From Carposina sasakii (Eukaryota > Arthropoda > Insecta > Lepidoptera > Carposinidae): DNA of 64,000 bases. The first letter of the stretch is position 1. Each line of letters begins with the position of its first letter. Under the pieces are notes generated by a model, which was not told the origin of the DNA, searched no databases, and saw only the letters and a program-made list of their open reading frames with translations. Location: assembly GCA_014607495.2 (NCBI GenBank), contig CP053154.1, positions 11,904,001-11,968,000 of the forward strand, given 5' to 3'. The translations under genes were made by a program, and so were the position numbers. Positions 41,601 through 54,279 of this stretch are shown here, one piece after another.

Positions 41601-44600
41601 GAATTGAATAAAGAATGTTCACACCAAATTTCAGAACGATTGGTCAATAACTTTTCAAGCTAGAATGCCCACAAGTGGAAAAAAAGTCGTTTCGAGAAAA
41701 AACACGTTTGAAATAAAATGTAGCGAAAACGAGATTCGAGGCAGTAATTATTTTTTATTAATTATATAAAATTATTAATTTTATTAATATATACATTTAT
41801 CACTCTGGTGTGTTGCTTACCATGGAATGATCTCTTACGTGGTCTACCACGTCGTTCGGTAAACTCACGGGAACCTTTCGGATACGCTGACATTTTGACA
41901 ACACTCGGTAAGAAAGCCGGAGCTGAACTAGCCAAGCTCGACGCTCTGTCGAAATATCGTAAAGTTCTACCCCAGGTCAAACAACAACATCTGCCGAGAT
42001 GCCCCCCTCTCTATTATTCCTTAGTACAGCGGTACTAAGGAATAATTGAGGCAGGTAACGAAAAAGGGTCACTGAGCGACCGCTCCGTTCTAACTACCGC
42101 GCGCTTCGACTCCGGACCGACGGGCGGTCACTCAAGTCCTCATAGCATTGAAAATAATGCGAATTTTGCTTTCAAATTTTGACCACATATTCTTGACGAG
42201 TTATACTAACGAATTATGCAATAAAAAAAAGTCGATTTTTTGATCGGTCTAAACTGGTTTCCCCCCTTAATGCAGAAAAACGCAGTCTATTTACTCAACT
42301 TTGGACCCTAATATTTTGGAAACCAGACACTTCCCAGGTATGCTTCCATGGAGAAAAATGATCGTGATGATGAGGAGATTCCGTAGTTTTCGGGAACGTT
42401 GACGACCAAAAATCACCCTGTATAGTGAATAACCGTCAATGGACACCTTTAATAACTGGCCCGCCAAATAACGCTAAACAATATTCGCTTTCAGTGTTTA
42501 AAAAAAATGTATAGGTAGGTATATTTCCTATTGACAATACCCAATAATACCATGAAAACGAATAAAACTCCACAAGATAGACTTACTTGAGAGACACGCA
42601 AGGCGCCATACTGACGATGAATGGACACAGCGCGTCTCTCTTGACCGCAAACTGTACCGTGTCGTCAACTCGGCCGCGGAATAACGACAACATCATCCAA
42701 CTCTCATGGTTACCGATTTGTAGATGCTGCTCCACTGGAAAAGGACATTTTTTAATAAGCTTGACGCCTTACAAGTCTTCACACCGACACTTTTGCTCCG
42801 ATAGATACATATATAATATACACCCTACATTCATGCGCAGAACAGCCCTATTTTGATGAGATCCAAGAGTTATTTTATTTTTGTTTATTTTATTTACAAA
42901 AATCCACAGTATTTAGAAATACTATGACATACTGCCATTTATGGATTATTTTTTAAGTTGAACTAGTATTTTCAATTTTACATGTACATTATATTTATTT
43001 TTGTAACCGTATTTACCAAACTCTATTTACCAGTCGCCAAGCGGAATACAGGACTAACTGATTTGCAAATTAAGGTAATAAAATATAACGAATTCTTATT
43101 ACAAAAATTGTAAAAGGCACTCAAAATGGACGGCATATATTTCGTATGTATAAAATGATTTATGTACATACTTACACTCCATATCCAACAATTCATTGAC
43201 ATCATTAATAGTGCCAAATAACTTAAGGAAGTCTAAATCTAGATCTTCGCTGTTTTCATCTACATGTTCCGTCTCTTTTTCACTTTCCCCATTCAGCTTT
43301 TCACTCTTATTATCACTTTCTTTATCTACACCCTCGGTCATATCTTTGATTTCCTTCGTATTTCCCGTACTTTTATCATCTTCTGTCTCCGTTATATCGC
43401 CTCGATCCTTTTCATCTTTAGCTTTCCTTTCGAGGTATTTCTTAAACATTTTCTTAGGTGCGTTCAAGCTTCTCTTAGCCATTTGTTTATACGTGATAGG
43501 CATTAGATACTTTTTGGACGGTTTGGTGACGTTGTCTAGACTGGCTGCAACCTTCACTCCGTCTTCTTCTGCTATCTCTGCTTCTGCTTCTTCTTCTGAT
43601 TTCTTCTTTTCCTGTCGTTGCTTTTTCTTTGCGTTGGCCGATTTGCTTGGAGGTTTGATTTCTGAAGCAATAATCACATTTTAAAATCACTTATTTATGT
43701 AATAAATAATACTCGTATGTGGAACTAATGATAAAACATCGTTTGCATGAGCGAAGCGAAGTGACGAAAAGGATAGTTGCGGCGGATCTTAGCGGCTGTG
43801 AAGTTTAGTAAAGCTATAGTTTCCTAGAATAGCACTGCGGCTACACTGAAATTATGTTAAAAGATTAATATTTAAAAAATTAATAAACGTGAGACATACA
43901 CTTACACATACAGACTATAAACCAAGGTAATTTTAAGACAGTAAATTAAGAAACTAACGGCCGAATACTGAAACGTCCCTCAAATATCTAACGGCTGCTT
44001 AAATGTTTGAGTAGCTCTTAAATACCAAATTCGTATTCTCAAATGTCAATTATAATCATGTGTTAAATTTAAGTGGGCCTTAGTTTAAGTTCTACTCAAA
44101 CGCCACTCAGTGTAAAATATCGTATACTGGAAGGCCACTCAGTTGTATTTAGCTGTCAAATGAACTGTCAAACTGATTTGAGCATCGCTTACATTTAAAA
44201 GTGGTCGAGAGGTCTCCTAAAGCTGTGATTATTTTTATTCAAGCATTAAAATAATGTCTTTATCATCCTTATCTTCTCTTTACGACGATGAAGATGAAGT
44301 TGCAGCGTGGATTGAAATGGAACACATTAATTATAATAAAAACTTACCTATATTTGTAACTTTTACAGTCGGCAAAATAAATACCTACTTAATAGAAATA
44401 TGAAATATTTAACTATGAAATATATAACCTACCTACTTGCTCGTTCTCAAATAAAGTCAATTGCACAAACTAAGTAGTGATCAGTCAAGTGTCATTCAAA
44501 CCATAACGTTTCATTCTAGGACAATTGTCGACATTGGTCGTAATTGCTTACGCTCATTTTCGTGATATTTTTAATGGTAAATATCATGATATTGTGAAAT

Positions 44601-47600
44601 AAAGAATAAAATTGTGTAAAAAATAGATTAATTTTCATTTTATACAATTAAAGTAAATTATGTAGCAATAATATATTTTTATATTCGCACAATTATTGTG
44701 TAAAACGAGGCATCTTGAATGTTGCCAGATGTTACCACGAATTTTCACGAAATAAATTATTTGAAGGCTGTTTAGGTGATCATGCCTTCAAATCGTTTGA
44801 GTAGCCTTCGTGTATACCACTTTAATTTGAGAGATGTTTAAATTTAAGAGTTCGTTACGTGAGAATTGTATTTGAGTGACGTTCGAGTATTCGGCCGTAA
44901 AGGTTGCGGGGAGAGGTCGATTAGTTCTCATTGGATTGTTCATTAAAGTTCACAAAACTAAACTACTGATACGTCGATAACGGGGCCGGCTCTTATGTAG
45001 TGTCACTGCCAAATCTCGGTGAAGTCATGCGCCCAGCAAAGTCAGGTTTAATTATAAATGCGAATAAATGTATGTGTGTTTGTTACTCTTACACGAAAAA
45101 CAACTGAACGCAGTTTAATGAAACTTGCTAGGTGCACAGCTTATACAACAGAATAACACATAGGCTAGTCATCGCCACGCGGTCTCCGCTTCCTCTCAAC
45201 CAATAACATGACATACCCTCATAGTCCTCCGGCGGGAAGTCCCCCGCATGCCACAGCCGCAGCGCGCAGTCGGCGCCGCCCGACAGCACGGCGCGGGCGC
45301 GCGCGGGTCTCGGGCTCCACGCCGCGCCCAGCGACGCCTGCGCGTGACACGGGAAGATGGCGGTGCACGCGCCCGACAACGCGTCCCATACCTAAATAAA
45401 TATAAATATATGGAAGAAATCTCTTGCAGAGATAAGCACGCTTCTGTATGCATTTGTTCTGTAAGTTCTCTGTATTTATTGCAGTGTTTTGTGTACAATA
45501 AAAAATACAGATGACTTGGGCACACTCGATTCGATTATGACCGTCACACTTAAACATTGGTTAAGAAGTTAGTTATGTCTGCCCTTATGGGACAGAGACA
45601 GAAAAGGACAGGTGGATTTTTTTTCAAATTAATGTTGAAATGTAAACTTGTCACTGATCAAACAGCGTAAAGAAGACGTACCTAAATACATTGTTTTTTG
45701 TTTTCGCCTGGTATCTAAGTTTATATCGTCTTCAGCCTATTGCAGTCCACTACTGGACGTAGGCCTCCCCCTGGGAACGCCACAAGGCTACTGCCACAGG
45801 GGGGTTTTGCCCATAGTCATCACGCTGGGCAGGCAGGTTGGTGACCGCAGTGTGATTTTCGGACTATGTTTTCTGCACGGGAGGTGCTGCTGCCCACCTC
45901 CCGGAAACCCTTAATCGCCTCTCACAACACCCACGGGCAGGCATGGGGTGGTACAAACTCTACTCTGCCGGCACCACATAAACTAAGAAAGATGTGCCAA
46001 TCTGGTGTACTCGTATTAACTATACCTGTCAAGTTATGTTACATCAAAATGCGGTACTTATGCGTGACACAATAACACACAACAGGTTAGCTAGTAGAGA
46101 ATGCTAAGGAAGGCATTAAGCTCGCTGTACAAAAATTTGTAGTACAGTAAAGAATTCTGTCGATCTATCTATCAAACATGTTAGCAGGCTTTAAACACAC
46201 AAGCTCACCCGAACAGTAGCATCAGACGAGGTGGACAGCAGCGTGGCTTCAATGTGAGGGTTCCACGCCACCGTCAGGACGGGCAGCTTGTGACCGCTCA
46301 GGGTTCTGAAGGTAGTCAGCTGTTTACCGCCATCTGTGTCAAAAGATTTCATAGATGACAAACATTTAAAACTCATTGAATTTTTCCAGAATTTTCCTCT
46401 GAAAGTAAAGTCCCGTATTTTCTGTGGCATCTTTTCTATTGACACTCGGGTGAGATAATGTAATGGTTTCTTTGATATGCGCGATTTTTCAATGCTTGTC
46501 AGTGACTAAAGAAGAGTACACAGCACCTTTAGTTTTCCTAAACTCATATGTTTGCTGATAAACATAGTAAAGTAAGTCATCCAAATGTACCTTAAATCCA
46601 AAGAATTTAATCGAAACGTAGAGGGAGAAAGGAATAGAGGAGCTAATAGCGTATATAGTGTGAGAGAGAAAATGTGATATACATACATTATTAGCTATGT
46701 ATATTTATTATTTGGTTTGGCTTTAATCATATTTAGACCTTAAATTCAATAAAAAAAACTGCATGATTATGACAGAAAATAGATACTAACTTAATAATCT
46801 TTTGATTTACAGAAAGCGTCTCATCAAAAATTCAACTTACCGATGAGAGATTATGTTTGGCTGATTTCGCTCACTACGGCTTTTACAGCCAATTATACTG
46901 CAATTCACCATAACTGCACTCTTTTAGTTCTTTGTAGGATATTGATTAAGGTTCGAGAACACAAATATCACGAAACTTTAATCGTTTTGGACCAAATCTC
47001 TTACGACACGAACAATTTGTCTGCCATCAACAGCAATGATGGCAAACAAAAAATAACTATACGCAAGTGGAGACAAAAAACTAAAGTCTCGTCCTGCTCA
47101 CGCCTTCATAATTTACATTCGCGCCATCTTACTCTTGTAATTATTATTATTTCAGTAGCTTGTCTATACTTATACTCTGTCTATGAATCGAAATATGTTC
47201 GATTGTACCAAAGATAAACATACATATAAAGAACAAAAGATACATAAAATTTTTCTTTTGAGGCTTGTTCCGCTTTTTTATCTCTAGAAATATGGGACAG
47301 TGAAGAGAACTTTGCCCATCAGTGGGATACCTAATAGCTACATAAAATACTTTTAGTCTTGCAAAGCACCTACCTTCTTTATCGCCATATTCCAATATGA
47401 CAATATTGGCCGATTTGTCCAGTGAACATACAGCCAGTAGGTTCTTGTGAGGAGACTCAGTACTGGAGTGTGAAGGTTGCTGAGGATGCCAGTCTATTGT
47501 GTGGATCATTTTACTGCGAAAAATATGAACAAAAATAAACATTGCCATATTCATCACATAGCGTATCACACACACACACATTCACACACTTCACAACACA

Positions 47601-50600
47601 TTGACCTAATCCCACACTAAGATCCCTAATGTCTTGTGTCGTGGGTACTAGGCAACGGTATATAAATACATAGATAAGTATATGTATCAAACCCATGCAT
47701 TCAAAAATCTTTTTTGAAAGCGATAACCTGTCTATCTTACACTGATAACAGTCAAATAATCACTTGTCAAATAGACTTGAACTTTACATGAACACATACA
47801 TATATAACATCATATAACTCACGGTAACGGTAAGTCAATCTAACTCATTTGGATCACACAATCTTTAGTTCTCACGATTCCAACGAACACGTTACTTTGT
47901 CATGCAGCATGATGCCGCACAGATGCACGATATACTAAGATCAAATTTACACTCAATCCCAATCCCAAATTTAAACAATATCTCATTATTATATTAATGG
48001 AGAAGTGTTTTTATAAATTTATCTTAGTCAAGATATTATATATTATAAAATTATTAATAAAGAATAAAAATCACCCGGGTGAGGAATTTTTTCCATTTCT
48101 TTATTAATAATTTTATAATATCTCATTATCTAAAGCACTTTATCCCAACTTCTAATCCATACGATACACCATCATTTATAACGCACGCTACCTAAACCTC
48201 TAATTTCATACTAGGTACCCCGTCATTTAACATACACACCCAAACCTCTAACGCACACTAACCCAACCTCTAACGCACACTAACCCAACCTCTAATTTCA
48301 TACTACCCAAACGTTTAACCTACATCCTACTCCATCATCTAACGCAAGCTACTCCATCCTCTATTTTCATAATACGCCAACCTCTTATCCACCCGCTACT
48401 AACCCAACCTCTATCCAACCAACACTACTCACGTAACACACTACTCCAACCTCTAAAATCCACCCACCAACCCAACCTCTAACCAACAACAACCAACTCA
48501 CGTGAACACATGCACAGCGGCGAGTATCTCCCACGACTGCGGCCGCAACACGCACACCGCGCCGCCCGCACTGCCCACGCACACCGCGCCCGGCCCGCTC
48601 GCCACGCTCGACACCTCTAGAGACTGGCCCTCTAGCACTAGCGGGATTGGCACCGGCTCGGATCCTGCGTGATTGAGGGTGCTTAATACCAATTTGTTCT
48701 GGAAAACCTGAACTTATGGATGTCAATCCGGCAATGTAGCTGCTTAAAATACGGCGACGTTACTGAATCCATTGAGAACAAGGCTGTGCTCCAAAAATAT
48801 GATGGATTCTATCTATCTATCTATTCTATGGACAGCTATGTTTAGCATAGTAGGGTCAGATGTAAAAGATTAGTGCTATAATATACAAGTTGTTAGCTTA
48901 TCGCCAGAGAGAAATTAGAATTCTATACATATTCTTAGAATTCTAGTGTAACAGGTAACCGCTATAAGGGTATAGCAGACGGTGGCTAACCTTCCCCCGA
49001 CAGCGGGTACTGGCACAGGCGGCCGCCGGAGCTCGCCAGCAGCGCCGCCGCCTGCCAGCACAGCGAGTACACGCCGCCGCGCCCCGCCGCGCCGAGCACG
49101 CGTGCGCCGCGCTCCGACCGCCCCGCGCCCTCTATTAGACCCACCTGAAAGGTATATGCACTCTTTAGATTAAATTGTCACGAGACGCATGACTTTTTAA
49201 TAGTTTTTTAGTAAATTAAGTTTGCTGATAGTAGATATCATTACAATTTCTGTATATCAAGTTGAAGCGAACAATACAATTGAGGTCTATTAGTGACCAA
49301 ACTCAGAAAACGCTAAACGCGCGTGCTAAACCCCCTTACCCTAGACTCGGCAGTAGCGAAGGCCAGCAGGTTCTCCTTGGTGGGATGCCAGGCGGCCGTC
49401 AGCACCTTGCCCTGCACGTTCTGCCAGTGCATGGCGGTGTGTCCGGGCAGCACTGTGCCGTCGTCCTCGTCGCAGGCCTCCGCCTCCCATACGCGTACGG
49501 CGCCGTCGCCAACGCTCACTGCTATCCTGAAGACGAAGATCATAAGGATCATGACTCATGATATTACATACATTAGTAGATTACATACATATCAAATTTT
49601 ATCTTTGTACGTCGAATGGCGTTCTCAGTGCTCTCTTAAACCCCCTAACATTATTTTATTTATTTATTTTATTTTATTCGGAAAACAAACAGTCAGTTTA
49701 TCTTAATACCTATATACAACTATGAATAAAACTAAACACAATTTACATGTTTTCACATGACTGTAGCAAAAATGCTTGTGTGTTACATAAAACTAGTTAA
49801 AGACAGATTGAGAACCATTAAACCACAACCTAGCAATTATATACATAAAACTCTTTATTGTACTACAAAAAAACATTTTATACAAGGGCGAGCTTAATGC
49901 CTTACATACATACATATGTTAAAAGGATTAATTTTAAAAATTTATCTGCACCAAATTAAACTTGCACAATGCCTTAGTGATCAACTCAGTATAAGGCGCC
50001 TGAAAAGGAAACACATATGGGACAACTTCTAAAGTTACCTGAAGGCAACCCACAGCTGAGTGGGAATACCTGACACGCCATGCTAACTAAAAGAAAAACA
50101 GGTAGGCACACTGTGTATTAGGTATACCCCGCGAAAAGGGATACTGATTGTAAACTAGTAATGAAATAATAAAATAAAAGAATAGAATTCGCTTTTGTTC
50201 ACTAGTCGGAAATTTAAAATTTTATAAGAGTTGAAGAATAAATCTGAAATACGAGACGAAACTTACTTCCTCGCATCATACGGGCAAGCCTGTACGCAGT
50301 AGACGAAGCCACCGCAAGTCGCGTGTTGTGCGACCACAGAGCCTTTCTTCACGGAGTAGTGTATCATGTTACGGTCCTGCGCCGCCGTCCACACTTGCCA
50401 GTCCTCTTTGACTGTGGTACTGGTTTGTACTCGAGGAGCATTCGTTGCTATGCAGAACAACCCACGTTTGTGAAGCGTGTGAAGTACTTTCCAACTGACT
50501 TTGTTTTTGCTGGAAGTTAATAAAATAATCTGTGAATAACCTAGATAAAGGAGGTACACAAAAAACTAATACCTAAGTCGCGAAAACTTTACGTTTGATT

Positions 50601-53600
50601 TTATCGCAATACTATAACTTTATAAAATATTTTAAGATTATTAAGCTGTTTCACCATAACAACTGACAATTTTTAAAGCTGTTCTGACAAAACCATTAAT
50701 TATAAGAGGAGAGGAAATAAACTTACCTATCAATTTTAAGTGGATTACACTCGAGTAGTTGGCTCTTCCCATCTCCAATGAGTAGTATTTCTGGTGAGTA
50801 CCAAGCTAGAGTTGCCCAGTTGGGACTCTTGTATCGGCCGAACTTTGCTGAATTTGACGGCACCGCACAACTAGCTACTAGTTTACCAGATTTTGACCAT
50901 ATTCGTACACCACTGAAAATAAAAAAAATTACAATATTGGTGGCCTGCTGACCCTCAAATCTGACAATTTATGATTGCAATTACAGGCAAATATAGCAGC
51001 AATGTGAAACCAGATCTGAGCACCTAGCTGCTATTCTGAAATCTTTCAACCTATCAACAATATTGGATCTGATTGATTCTAAATAAGGTATTGTAAAAAC
51101 AAACAACAGGAAATCTAAAAAAGCTCGATTTGGAATAAATTTAAATGTGGTCAGTTGATGTGGAGAAAAAATAGCATACCCATGCTTTCCAATTGATGCT
51201 AAAAGATGCTTATGTGTATGGTCACTGTTAACATCATTTTCTAGCTGTTCCTCTTGAGCAGACTCCTCATTTTGTGTTTTGTCTTCACCAACTTTTCCTT
51301 CTGCACTGTCTACATGTGTATTATCCAGTGCTGCAACTAGTGATTCAATTGAAGGTTCACCTTCATTCTTACGTTTTAGTATTTCCTCTTTAACTTTCAT
51401 ACATTCTGCCAGAAAGTTATTGGCATCATCCTTCTCCTCTTTAACTTTGACCACAATATCTTCTGGCTGGTACTTTTTATGACCAAATTCATCTGCTGCA
51501 TGATCTTTGTAGATGTCAAACATGTCATCCTCTGGGATTACAACTGTGTCATCGAAACTATCATCAGGCAGTGTTTTATCTAAACCAGACTGATTTGCTT
51601 TCTCCGTCACAGCAGCAGATTCAGATTCAGATGTGTGTTGTCTGATTTTATCAAGCCTTTGTGATAAACTTGATCTTTGCTCTGGCTCTGCTAGACTTTT
51701 TTTGATAAGTACTTCATATTGTGGACACCAGCTTAGAGCTACTATGTCTTCATCATGCCCTCTTACTTTGTAAATGATTTTTCCAGTATCTGAAAAATCA
51801 AAATGGTTCATTTAAATCCTAACTATTATTACAATACAAAAATAAGTTTGTTACCTCTTCACACTTTATACATACAGGGTGTTTTTTGTGGCCACCTTTA
51901 ACGAAGGGTACGTATTCTATACATGAAATAAAGTAAGTTTATGCCAAAAAAATGCTGGGAAAAAATTTTTTTTTGAAAAAAAAAAAATTCAATTCCTTGA
52001 TTGTGCGAAATTTATAGTGTCTAGTGTTTATGTTAGTTTTTTTATAGACATATATTAATTCTTTTTCGTGAAAAAATCCTGCTACGCGCGTCTATGTGCA
52101 TTTATGCAGAAAAACGCAGTCTATTTACTCAACTTTGGACCCTAATATTTTGGAAACCAGACACTTCCCAGGTATGCTTCCATGGAGAAAAATAATCGTG
52201 ATGATGAGGAGATTCTGTAGTTTTCGGGAACGTTGACGACCAAAAATCACCCTGTATGTATCGGTCAGGAGAAAGAAGAATGACATAAGGCTACATTATG
52301 TATGCAGACGATGTTATAGCCAATTTAGTTACATATGAACATTGAACAGTCACTTAACTAATCAAATGAATGTAAAAAAAGTATCCTACCATTTAAATCT
52401 AGAACAAAGATAACTCCTTGTTTGGTCCCGACAGCCACATTTAAAAGTGCATGTTGAGAGCAGGCCATGGACACAGGTTTAAAAGTCTTTAGCAGATGGT
52501 AAGACTTTACAACATTTGATTTAAGGTCCCATTTGACTGTATTTCCAAAAGCACCAACTATCACTGCGTACACCTCGTTGCTGTAGCCAACACCAACTAC
52601 TTCCTAAAACAATATTAATAAAATTGTAAGCAAGGAACGAATAAAATCAGTGATCAACTTCATCATTATCATCATTTACAACCCTGGGAAGTCCACTGTT
52701 GGATATAGGCCTCCCCCAAACAACCTCCACTCTGACCGGTCGGAAGCAGCCTGCATCCAACCGACGCCCGCGACCTTGGCCAGGTCGTCCATCCACCTCG
52801 CGAGTGGCCTTCCCACTGCTGCGTTTGCCGATATGTGGTATCCACTCTAGAACTTTCCGACTCCATCGGCCATCAGTTCGTCGAGCTATGTGCCCTGCCC
52901 ATTGCCACTTCAGCTTGCTGGACCGTGATTAACTTAGTGTAAGTTTATTTTTACAATTTAGGAATAACACATAATCTTCTTTATGTTCTAAAAATAGAAT
53001 CACATTAATAATTCTAATTATAACCAACCATTCTAGTTTATCTGTAAACCAAGAGGTGGGTTTGTTAAAAATGTTAAATGTATTTTATATTACCCACAGA
53101 ACAGGTTAAATGGATCTAAAATATAGTAACTAACTAGTCATTTAGCAATATAAATATTGGTAGTTTTACTTAAATTCACTTTGTAGGTCACATGAAATCT
53201 ATATCTATACATATATACATACATGACATTTCATATGTATACATATATGTATACATATATGTATACATATAATAAAATTGTAACAAATCAATGTTTGTGC
53301 ACACTAATCTCAGAAACGGCTGAACCGATCACGATGCAGTTTTCAGGAATATATTGTGACAGGTCCCAAGTCCAACTCAACATATAGGCTACTTTTTATC
53401 CCTGTAAAATGTTTTCATCCTGGATAATTTTGACATTTTGTTTTTTCTGTAGTCCTATAATAAAGGCATTGAAGGCAGTATGCAAATTATGAGTATATAA
53501 AACTAAAACCTTAAGGACCCAAAATCAATGTGGGACTTGATAGGCTTACTGAGGGGTGATTTGCACACTTCTGCTTACTCTCTAGAGGTATATGAAGGAT

Positions 53601-54279
53601 TTTGAGAGTTGTGACTCATAATTGATAGAATACTTTTTAAAATACCCAGCCATTTAATAGTAATCTTAGATGCAAACACTCATCTCTAAATAACACAGTT
53701 GCCTAAAAATGTCTGTACTTACAACAATGAGTTTACACTTGCTGCAAACCTGGCCTGGTTAAACCGGAACTAAACAAGCTCATATCATAAATATTTATAT
53801 TGTTAAATCTGCATTTACTTACCTCTTGAATATTATAGGTTTGTGTAGATTTTATTCTGTAAGATTTTTTTATTGGTTCCATGATCCATTGCTTCGCTGT
53901 ACCATCAACACTTCCAGTAATAAAAGATTTATCTGTAGACCATTCTGGGGATATATCTACGCTGACTATTCTGTAATTTAAGAATTTACTTTCAATATTT
54001 GTATTGTACTAAGGAGGGTAATTTACTAAAAGAACATAAGAACAATTTCTTTGATTATAATTTTAAGATTTTCACTTACTTTTCTTGATGTGCCCTGTTT
54101 AGGACATGTGCGTGATATCCCTGGGTTCCTCGTACCACCGTGTTATATTCTGGACTTAGAGGCTCAAGAACACAAAGACCCTTACTAGGGCTCCCGTAGG
54201 CTAACCAACCGTCATTGGAAATTGCTATGACCGTTGGCAAGAACCAATTAGGAGATGGAAAGAGTATAGTTTCATCCAT
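38625..54279 (-). CDS. Gemin5: Gemin5, WD-repeat snRNA-binding subunit of the SMN complex (18 coding exons, 1,241 codons)
   Basis: Known to recognise the snRNA Sm site and m7G cap and deliver snRNA to the cytoplasmic SMN complex. Exons, 5' to 3' on the minus strand: 54279-54080, 53970-53823, 52603-52390, 51789-51180, 50912-50727, 50509-50267, 49526-49340, 49144-48991, 48664-48502, 47513-47374, 46333-46209, 45391-45217, 43661-43176, 42734-42587, 40640-40561, 40096-39964, 39260-39174, 38871-38625. Every phase agrees to the TAA stop. Residues 1 to about 848 are WD40 blades; RGHDEDIVALSWCP, LTAAWHPTKENLLAF and LSGHKLPVLTVAWNPH match human Gemin5. Residues 849-1010 are a lysine/acidic linker and 1011-1241 a helical TPR-like domain (LVEAKLFKEAYAL, LGKSN). 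An acidic, low-complexity insertion of about 160 residues interrupts the first propeller in exon 4. The human protein is about 1,500 residues; the C-terminal RNA-binding part is missing here. Confidence 0.93.
40939..42420. mobile_element. TA-flanked 371-bp MITE split by a TTAA element
   Basis: It shares its outer parts with the intact relative at 51875-52254: CCACCTTTAACGAAGGGTAC at the left and GACCAAAAATCACCCTG at the right. After GTCTATGTGCA it is interrupted by the element at 41160-42266 and resumes at TGCAGAAAAACGCAGTC. It lies in Gemin5 intron 14. Confidence 0.85.
41160..42266 (-). mobile_element. 1.1-kb TTAA-targeting element (piggyBac/Kolobok-like), internally deleted
   Basis: Inverted ends GGGGGGAAACCAGTTTAG, flanked by TTAA at 41156-41159 and 42267-42270. 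On the minus strand a short open frame begins MSAYPKGSREFTERRGRPRK (from 41893) and meets a consensus splice donor (GGTAAGC) near 41818, as if it were the first exon of a lost transposase. TTAA duplication is known for piggyBac and Kolobok; I cannot decide between them. Confidence 0.75.
43958..44897 (+). mobile_element. PIF/Harbinger-type element with transposase remnant
   Basis: The ends CGGCCGAATACTGAAACGTC and, complemented, CGGCCGAATACTCGAACGTC are inverted over about 30 bp. TAA flanks both sides (43955-43957, 44898-44900), the 3-bp TWA target of PIF/Harbinger. Near 44254 the plus strand reads MSLSSLSSLYDDEDEVAAWI, like the acidic N-terminus of a Harbinger transposase, before the frame is lost. 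It lies in Gemin5 intron 12. Confidence 0.75.
45731..45980 (-). mobile_element. RTE-tailed SINE, inverted copy
   Basis: Plus strand: AGCCTATTGCAGTCCACTAC through GGCAGGCATGGGGTGGTACA, the complement of the copy at 34771-35029. It lies in Gemin5 intron 11, between exons 12 and 11. Confidence 0.8.
48045..48120. repeat. AT-rich palindrome related to the tRNA-like repeat flanks
   Basis: TATAAAATTATTAATAAAGA and its complement surround CACCCGGGTGA. The same arms flank the tRNA-like sequence near 12838-12945, as if the tRNA-like core had been lost here. Confidence 0.55.
48225..48490. repeat. Degenerate ~22-bp tandem repeat in Gemin5 intron 9
   Basis: Units such as TAACGCACACTAACCCAACC(TC) recur, two of them exact neighbours at about 48257-48300 and the others degraded, ending next to the exon 9 donor. 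The minus-strand transcript is G/T-rich here. Confidence 0.75.
51875..52254. mobile_element. 380-bp TA-flanked MITE, uninterrupted copy
   Basis: CAGGGTGTTTTTTGTGGCCA at the left, TCACCCTG at the right, TA on both sides. At 52101 it reads GTGCATTTATGCAG, the site where the related copy at 40939-42420 carries the TTAA element. It lies in Gemin5 intron 3. Confidence 0.85.
52672..52925 (-). mobile_element. RTE LINE, last part of ORF2
   Basis: The minus strand codes for KWQWAGHIARRTDGRWSRKV early on and ends LGEAYIQQWTSQGCK in another frame, so at least one frameshift is present. These motifs are typical of the C-terminus of RTE reverse transcriptases in insects. It lies in Gemin5 intron 2. Confidence 0.8.
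53190..53455 (+). mobile_element. Helitron fragment
   Basis: Contains TCTATACATATATAC, CGGCTGAACCGATCACGATG and CAACATATAGGCTACTTTTT in the same order as the intact copy at 26578-26875. The terminal CTAG is missing. Confidence 0.65.

Noticed and set aside
43196..43684. 162-codon plus-strand frame rich in S, F and L
   Set aside because: It is the antisense of Gemin5 exon 13, whose lysine/glutamate-rich codons give S/F/L on the other strand.
48225..48490. Interstitial telomeric repeat
   Set aside because: CCTAA-like strings occur by chance inside a 22-bp unit; there is no run of pure TTAGG/CCTAA.
48385..48726. Gemin5 exon 9 starting at the upstream acceptor TTTTCCAG
   Set aside because: That join puts the following codons in a frame with R/G-rich nonsense. 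The acceptor CACGCAG at 48665 restores the WD-type reading LEVSSVASGPGAVCVGSAGG and agrees with all later phases.
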